Positions 61,501 through 64,000 of a stretch of 64,000 nucleotides of DNA are shown piece by piece. The stretch is from assembly GCF_021917145.1 (NCBI RefSeq), contig NC_061074.1, forward strand, positions 6,085,837 through 6,149,836. The letters are read 5' to 3'. The translations under genes and the position numbers were made by a program. The stretch is from Hypomesus transpacificus. Lineage: Eukaryota; Chordata; Actinopteri; Osmeriformes; Osmeridae. A model generated the notes under the pieces. The model had not been told where the DNA came from, made no database searches, and was given only the letters and a program-made list of their open reading frames with translations. Numbering within the stretch: position 1 is the stretch's first letter; the number at the start of each line of letters is the position of its first letter.

Positions 61501-62640
61501 TGCATGTGTGTTTGCATGTGTGAATGTGTGTGTTGGTGCTTCATTTACACAATTTGACAATTTGTTGATTTGTGTTGCATGTTGTCTTACTTCCTTGATA
61601 CTTGTACAGTCTTTCTTCCCTTTTCTTCTTTTCTCATTTTTTCCTCTCCCTCCGGTTCTGGCCTTGGGAGACCGTGCGAGTCAGTGCTTGAGGTAAACTT
61701 CACTGTACTGCACTTGTCACTCCAGTACTTGGCGATGTCCAGGCACCACTTGATATTGGTTCTCAAGTTACTGTCTTTCCAGAGCTCATAGCAAAAACAG
61801 AATGTTACTTTCAGCGATTTAAGAATCAGAGGAAAGTTCGAAAATCATTAGGGTTTTTGTTTTCATCTGAGTTATCCTTAAAATTGAAAGAATGTTCCAA
61901 AATCCCCTCCCCCTTCCACCTTAAAAACAAAGACACAATACAGCCAGAATCCTGAGAGGGTGCTAAAAGACTTGAGCAATGTCACTCGCACAAAAGCCTG
62001 TCACATCCCATTTTATTTTCTCCATTGTATTAGAGTGGCTTTAAATCTCAGAGACAACCCCCGGAATTTAAGATAATAGAAGTGTCTTTGAGGTAAAGTG
62101 TATAAAATGTGTTTTTTCAACCGCATACCTCTGCGTAGAACTGCATCTTATCCAGTCACTGTATATTAAGCATACTTTCCTAGTTGCTATCTCTTGGTCT
62201 GTATGGTGGTGGGAAGAGCAGTGGAATGTCCTATTGAAGGAGAACTCTAGAATACAGATGCAGATAACGGCAAATAGCGAGTAAGCAAAACCTCCCACTG
62301 CCCACATCTCCGGCGCTTCCACATCTCTGTTCCTTTCCAGTCATCCGCTTCTATCTGTCTGGCGGCCTGCTGAATCTGCCTTATAGTCTGTGGCACATGT
62401 TGTATGAGACTCCCTGCTTCATGTGGCTGAGGAAGGATTTGCATTGATTTCTATCCCCCCTCTCTTTCCCAGGGGGTGACGTACTGCGGGGAGAGCTCGG
62501 CCAGTAGCCTGACCATGGCTAACGTGCCCTGGCACGAGGAGGTGGTGCACTTTGTCAAGCAGCTAGCTGACATGCTGCCACAGTACGAGATCGCCTGCGA
62601 GCACAAGCACTCCAACTGTCTGCTGATAGCCCACAAGAAG
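31453..62640 (+). CDS. tyw1: TYW1, tRNA-yW synthesizing protein 1: 12 exons visible, 5' part disrupted, 3' end outside the window
   Basis: TYW1 is the radical-SAM enzyme that converts N1-methylguanosine-37 of tRNA-Phe to the tricyclic 4-demethylwyosine using pyruvate. Visible exons: 31453-31519, 31765-33856 (interrupted by a transposon), 34037-34204, 35347-35460, 40590-40713, 43697-43749, 43869-43987, 45056-45165, 48405-48582, 50694-50829, 53524-53634, 62473-62640. From 34037 on, phases chain perfectly (0,0,0,1,0,2,1,2,0,0,0) with GT-AG introns. The 4Fe-4S motif C-x3-C-x2-C is in CANKCVFCW (exon 7); the [14 protein letters not shown] and QLYVSVDAS blocks follow. Exons for the N-terminal flavodoxin domain are not found, and the exons for the C-terminal part (after LLIAHKK) lie beyond 64000. 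The downstream half looks fully selected, which argues against simple decay of the whole gene. Confidence 0.93.
31915..32200. repeat. GGACGGC-rich minisatellite, left arm
   Basis: Four copies of a unit containing gtccatagagggagca followed by gatattttggacggc or tatattttggacggc, separated by variable segments such as gatgctgttcagagtgcc. The unit contains its own palindrome, gccgtccatatggacggc. Confidence 0.85.
32238..33118. repeat. Direct duplication of about 455 bp inside the palindromic element
   Basis: The unit beginning gaaggctaccat (near 32238) recurs diverged as caaaggctaccatgaatg (near 32703). Shared later landmarks are acttgaaaaacaatatgtta, cgagaattgttaataaagac, tgttatgaccctatgaaata and gccaccagtcagtagctcca, each offset by about 455-490 bp. 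A third, inverted partial copy forms the right arm (about 33150-33409). Confidence 0.75.
33440..33725. repeat. GGACGGC-rich minisatellite, right arm (inverted copy)
   Basis: The reverse complement of the left-arm minisatellite, with the same number and order of units. Conceptual 100-residue frames through the two arms (31870-32172 and its mirror 33467-33769) differ at only two residues, which shows how alike the arms are. Confidence 0.85.
33857..34036 (+). other. Short tyw1 intron where flavodoxin exons would be expected
   Basis: Donor GTTAGA follows the exon 2 remnant; acceptor candidates are aatag (34032) and gtcag (34036). Only the latter keeps phase 0 with exon 2 and opens as ADFLVWK. 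I found nothing resembling the flavodoxin FMN loop (GSQTGTA-type) in this stretch. Confidence 0.6.
34037..34204 (+). CDS. tyw1: tyw1 linker exon
   Basis: Reads [20 protein letters not shown], then a basic KTKKKKKNQ stretch and an acidic/proline tail, ending TLE|GTATTA. It matches the vertebrate segment that directly follows the flavodoxin domain (ADFxxWKxKFxxxLQALxKGE) and begins the charged linker before the radical-SAM domain. Confidence 0.85.
34205..35346 (+). other. tyw1 intron; candidate conserved noncoding block
   Basis: No gene. Contains a CA repeat near 34687-34700, a TC tract before the acceptor at 35346, and an AT-rich block at about 34860-35110 with many homeodomain/POU-type motifs that may be regulatory. 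Confidence 0.5.
35347..35460 (+). CDS. tyw1: tyw1 acidic linker exon
   Basis: 38 codons, phase 0-0, reading [20 protein letters not shown] then [18 protein letters not shown]. The [11 protein letters not shown] block is a recognisable conserved patch of vertebrate TYW1 (human SIVDVEDLGKIM). Confidence 0.9.
35461..40589 (+). other. 5.1-kb tyw1 intron
   Basis: No gene or transposon protein seen. A poly-C/(CA)n microsatellite lies at 38892-38930. The remaining open frames are chance. Confidence 0.5.
38892..38930. repeat. Poly-C joined to a (CA)n microsatellite
   Basis: Eleven C residues run directly into about nine CA units, then agacacac. Confidence 0.95.
40590..40713 (+). CDS. tyw1: tyw1 exon entering the catalytic region
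   Basis: [20 protein letters not shown] then an acidic run and [13 protein letters not shown], ending phase 1 at G|GTAAGG. The [15 protein letters not shown] block is a TYW1 signature. Confidence 0.93.
42459..42532. mobile_element. 74-bp palindromic MITE-like element
   Basis: Near-perfect inverted repeat: outer arms tggccgcgtttcccaga and tctgggaaacgcagcca, inner 13-bp perfect stem taagaagctctta around gcgt. AAT occurs on both sides of the GGCC...GGCC-type ends (42457-42459 and 42532-42534), a possible 3-bp target duplication. Confidence 0.6.
42982..43039. repeat. 29-bp perfect tandem duplication
   Basis: tggtgtccaattggagtcat plus tcaatatac occurs twice, at 42982-43010 and 43011-43039. Confidence 0.9.
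43054..43081. repeat. Perfect 12-bp hairpin
   Basis: cagtttctgttg, loop ccgc, caacagaaactg. It lies 15 bp past the tandem duplication. Confidence 0.9.
43697..43749 (+). CDS. tyw1: tyw1 exon, start of the radical-SAM domain
   Basis: 53 nt, phase 1 to 0, reading [17 protein letters not shown], a highly conserved block just before the cluster-binding exon. Confidence 0.95.
43869..43987 (+). CDS. tyw1: tyw1 exon with the 4Fe-4S cluster motif
   Basis: Reads [20 protein letters not shown], then [19 protein letters not shown]. The three cysteines of C-ANK-C-VF-C bind the radical-SAM 4Fe-4S cluster. Ends in phase 2 at AG|GTATGT. Confidence 0.96.
43988..45055 (+). other. tyw1 intron; candidate regulatory block near 44215-44350
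   Basis: No gene. A stretch with TGACGTCA-like (CRE-type) and repeated TAATG motifs stands out at 44215-44350. Confidence 0.4.
45056..45165 (+). CDS. tyw1: tyw1 exon (HHTNPVG block)
   Basis: Reads [20 protein letters not shown], then [16 protein letters not shown], phase 2 to 1. The residue split with the previous exon gives the Arg of CWRHH. Confidence 0.95.
45166..48404 (+). other. 3.2-kb tyw1 intron
   Basis: No gene. CA repeats near 45203-45220. Homeodomain-type motifs cluster around 46590-47480. Confidence 0.45.
48405..48582 (+). CDS. tyw1: tyw1 exon (SLVGEP block)
   Basis: Reads [37 protein letters not shown], then [13 protein letters not shown]. The GEPxxYP stretch is the radical-SAM GGEP-like motif contacting S-adenosylmethionine. 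Phase 1 to 2. Confidence 0.96.
48583..50693 (+). other. 2.1-kb tyw1 intron
   Basis: No gene or clear repeat beyond T-rich tract before the acceptor (50627-50640). Confidence 0.45.
50694..50829 (+). CDS. tyw1: tyw1 exon (QLYVSVDAS block)
   Basis: Reads [45 protein letters not shown]; phase 2 to 0. Confidence 0.96.
50830..53523 (+). other. 2.7-kb tyw1 intron
   Basis: No gene. Contains an 18-C homopolymer at 52395-52412 and a possible conserved noncoding stretch near 53070-53210. Confidence 0.45.
52395..52412. repeat. 18-nt poly-C run
   Basis: Uninterrupted C18. Such runs are prone to sequencing length error. Confidence 0.95.
53524..53634 (+). CDS. tyw1: tyw1 exon ([10 protein letters not shown] block)
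   Basis: 37 codons, phase 0-0: [37 protein letters not shown]. Acceptor ttcag; an alternative acceptor six bases downstream would omit two residues. Confidence 0.95.
56001..56052 (+). repeat. SINE/L2-type 3' tail fragment
   Basis: agtcgctctggataagagcg followed by tctgctaaatgactaaatg and ATGTAA-type terminal repeats. Confidence 0.75.
56124..56152. repeat. Poly-C joined to (CA)n microsatellite
   Basis: C-run followed by about seven CA units. Further CA repeats occur at 56390-56406 and 56453-56472. Confidence 0.85.
56787..58021 (-). mobile_element. Tc1-type transposon, truncated at one end
   Basis: The left terminus reads caggtgcatctcaataaatt after a TA, the well-known end of a fish Tc1 family, and the minus strand carries its transposase. 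The other terminal repeat is missing: Tc1 sequence stops after ccatttaaa near 58021, where a different repeat begins. Confidence 0.85.
57000..57981 (-). pseudogene. Tc1/mariner transposase, frameshifted
   Basis: The frame from ATG at 57979-57981 reads [20 protein letters not shown] with the helix-turn-helix segment ([20 protein letters not shown]), then leaves frame near 57830, where about a dozen codons of the linker (the GRKR region) are missing. The body continues in another frame from [19 protein letters not shown] (about 57840 downwards). Catalytic residues visible are the first Asp in LFSDEKR, an Asp in [10 protein letters not shown] replacing the usual QQDNAP context, and Glu in [12 protein letters not shown] (DD34E type). 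The frameshift and the altered second catalytic region make it inactive. Confidence 0.9.
58022..58134. mobile_element. Fragment of a hAT-like repeat
   Basis: cagtggttcccaatcctggt followed by cctcgggacccc and ctgctccaacacacc is a familiar dispersed fish repeat with a hAT-like CAGTGG start. Here it is wedged between two Tc1 fragments. Confidence 0.65.
58141..58431 (+). mobile_element. 3' end of a second, different Tc1-type transposon
   Basis: The plus strand encodes the last 41 residues of a Tc1 transposase ([20 protein letters not shown] ... ESKGFATKY, stop at 58264-58266). A terminal repeat ending tattggcctcactgttccaa tacttttggagggaactg follows. The 5' portion is missing, replaced by the hAT-like fragment. 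Confidence 0.85.
60224..60238 (+). other. G-quadruplex motif (G3T)3G3
   Basis: gggtgggtgggtggg: four G-triplets with single-T loops, the most stable class of intramolecular G4, in the intron's sense strand. Confidence 0.8.
61474..61534. repeat. (GT)n microsatellite with interruptions
   Basis: About ten GT units, then repeated gtgtgtttgcat units and more GT. Confidence 0.9.
62473..62640 (+). CDS. tyw1: tyw1 exon ([14 protein letters not shown] block), last one in the window
   Basis: 56 codons, phase 0-0: [56 protein letters not shown]. Donor GTAAGT. The remaining C-terminal part (expected to start FKI-GEWWTW-D) is not in the window. Confidence 0.96.
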
Positions 62641-62660
62641 GTAAGTGCTGCTGTAGGTGT

Positions 62661-63143
62661 CCCCACTCCCCCTCTTTCCCCCTCTTTCCCCCTCTTTCCT
62701 ACTGTCTTTCTCTCTCTTTCCCCCTCTCTTTCCCTCTCTTTCCTACTGTCTTTCCTTCTCTTTCCCCCTCTGTTTCCCTCTCTTTCCTACTGTCTTTCCC
62801 TCTCTTTCCTACTGTCTTTCCCCCTCTTTCCTACTGTCTTTCCCTCTCTTTCCCCCTCTCTTTCCCTCTCTTTACTACTGTCTTTCCTTCTCTTTCCCCC
62901 TCTCTTTCCCTCTCTTTCCTACTGTCTTTCCCTCTCTTTCCTACTGTCTTTCCCCCTCTTTCCTACTGTCTTTCCTTCTCTTTCCCCCTCTCTTTCCCTC
63001 TCTTTCCTACTGTCTTTCCCTCTCTTTCCCCCTCTCTTTCCCTCTCTTTCCCCCTCTCTTTCCCTCTCTTTCCTACTGTCTTTCCCTCTCTTTCCCCCTC
63101 TCTTTCCCTCTCTTTCCCCCTCTCTTTCCCTCTCTTTCTCCTG
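62661..63143. repeat. 22-bp-period polypyrimidine minisatellite
   Basis: Almost pure C/T for about 480 bp. The marker tactgtc recurs at intervals that are about multiples of 22 (from 62789: 22, 22, 44, 44, 22, 22, 44, 66), giving a 22-bp unit such as tactgtctttccctctcttt plus cc and a higher-order period near 132 bp. Mirror-symmetric C/T stretches of this kind can form triplex DNA. It starts 20 bp after a tyw1 splice donor. Frames through it are repeat artefacts. Confidence 0.9.
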
Positions 63144-63909
63144 TTCACCTTGATGCGTCCACACACCACCTCCCACAACACGTTACCAGCCCCTTTCCAC
63201 CCAGAAAACAATACTTTACACGCATCTCTCTTGTTTTTTGTTGTCTTATTGCTGGCCCTAAACAACATTAATGATGCCAACCTTTGAAGAAAACATTGTT
63301 CCTTTTTGGCAGCGGATCTCTCCCTTTTCGTCCCTCGTCTTATGCAGCCGCTAGCAGTGAAGCAGAGACAGATATGAATCAATAATGAATGAATTATGAT
63401 TTATCACCCTCTCTCTCCTCCTGGGCAGTGAAGAAGATGGGGCCTCAACCCTCACAGAGAATCATTCATTACTGTTTGGTTTGGGATCAAAGGATGCTCT
63501 TTATTGTTTTTAGAGAACAATTAATAAAACAATATTCAAACTCGTCTAATCAGGCTCCTCTAACCCTGAAGAAAACTTCTCGCCTTTGTTCTGTACCCAC
63601 ATTTATCTTATACGTCTCGACTAGTCATTATCTGAATACCAGCTCTGTTTACCTCTATCCTCCCCTCATCTTTTCTGGGGACTGACTGGCAGAGAGACCG
63701 AGTTGACGGGGGCAGAGAGAGAAAGCGGGAGACAGAGAAAGAGAGAGAGCGAGCATTTGATTGTAATTGCGTCTGAGTTTGGGGTATGAGTCACTGTGTG
63801 AGATGTTAAGTTACGAGACACGCTGTGTCTTTGAGCCAGGCAACGTGAATAGCTTATACAGTATTTGTGGAGCCCATGATGGGACTTTTCAAGGCAATGA
63901 GGCACTAGG
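63144..63909 (+). other. tyw1 intron, nothing recognised
   Basis: No exon matching the rest of TYW1 is present. An acceptor-like cag at 63427 is not followed by TYW1 sequence. Confidence 0.5.
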
Positions 63910-64000
63910 GTTTGCATGGTGCTTGTGACAAGGCTTTGGGTTCAATTCCCAAAGGGATCATGTACAGTAAGTCTATGCCCCTAACAGCGTCCTGATCTTT
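63910..64000 (+). repeat. tRNA-derived SINE fragment (RNA polymerase III B box)
   Basis: gcatggtgcttgtgacaagg then tttgggttcaattcccaaag resembles the tRNA-like head of fish SINEs, with a B box GGTTCAATTCC at 63939-63949. It runs off the window, so its tail cannot be seen. Confidence 0.55.

Larger units (their letters stand above)
53635..62472 (+). other. 8.8-kb tyw1 intron rich in transposon fragments
   Basis: The largest intron in the window. It holds an L2/SINE tail (56001-56052), a nested Tc1/hAT/Tc1 mosaic (56787-58431), CA and GT microsatellites and a G-quadruplex motif (60224-60238). No other gene is seen. The stretch 53820-54790 is of different texture, but I cannot classify it. Confidence 0.55.

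Noticed and set aside
62476-63271. Long Ser/Leu/Pro and Arg/Glu/Lys frames across the C/T array
   Set aside because: Produced by the 22-bp polypyrimidine repeat; only 62473-62640 is real coding sequence.
63412-63470. Further tyw1 exon after the cag at 63427
   Set aside because: The following sequence (TGA in the expected phase, no WWTW-type block) does not match TYW1.

Overview
The window is vertebrate nuclear DNA, almost certainly from a ray-finned (teleost) fish. It holds a tandem array of intron-poor claudin genes, the universally conserved SBDS and TYW1 genes with GT-AG introns, Tc1- and hAT-type DNA transposons of the kinds usual in fish, SINE/LINE 3' tails ending in the familiar 'gtctgctaaatg' motif, and many microsatellites. 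I cannot name the species. A salmoniform or esociform fish would fit, but that is inference.

Layout. 1-2.2 kb: gene-free. 2.2-28.3 kb: claudin array of ten copies. Three lie on the minus strand (2213-2860, 4951-5607, 8449-9111) and seven on the plus strand (14664-15290, 16362-16994, 19542-20294, 21939-22571, pseudogene 24003-24769, 25597-26232, 27655-28305). Each has one coding exon, and six of the intact or nearly intact copies have a visible TATA box 90-300 bp upstream of the ATG. One plus-strand copy is intact except for TGA at the codon for the invariant Cys54. Another is clearly dead: lost start codon, frameshift, and an L2/SINE-tailed replacement of TM3 and the second extracellular loop. 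The last copy is very divergent and lacks one cysteine of the extracellular disulfide. 29.5-31.0 kb: complete five-exon sbds on the minus strand. 31.45 kb to past 62.6 kb: tyw1 on the plus strand, head-to-head with sbds across 483 bp. Its radical-SAM part is present as clean in-phase exons, and the last exons lie beyond the window.

Most striking region. The second coding exon of tyw1 (31765-33856) is split by a 1956-bp palindromic element (31842-33797) flanked by a perfect 8-bp duplication, actctgcg, which points to a hAT-type insertion. Its arms of about 645 bp are nearly identical inverted copies carrying a GGACGGC-rich minisatellite. Removing the element restores a reading frame that matches the membrane-anchor segment of vertebrate TYW1. 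In addition, no exon for the flavodoxin domain is visible between that exon and the next recognisable one, 180 bp downstream, although vertebrate TYW1 normally has this domain there. So the 5' half of this tyw1 is either broken, remodelled or misassembled.

How the genes work together. Claudins are four-helix tight-junction proteins that set paracellular permeability, and local duplication is the usual way fish expand them. The minus-strand genes end in (K/R)(K/R)DYV like claudin-3, and several plus-strand genes resemble claudin-4. sbds (60S ribosome maturation) and tyw1 (wybutosine synthesis on tRNA-Phe) are translation genes that probably share a promoter. The rest of the window is tyw1 intron. 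It contains fragmentary Tc1 and hAT elements, microsatellites, a 22-bp-period polypyrimidine array just after an exon, and several stretches rich in homeodomain-type motifs that could be conserved regulatory elements.
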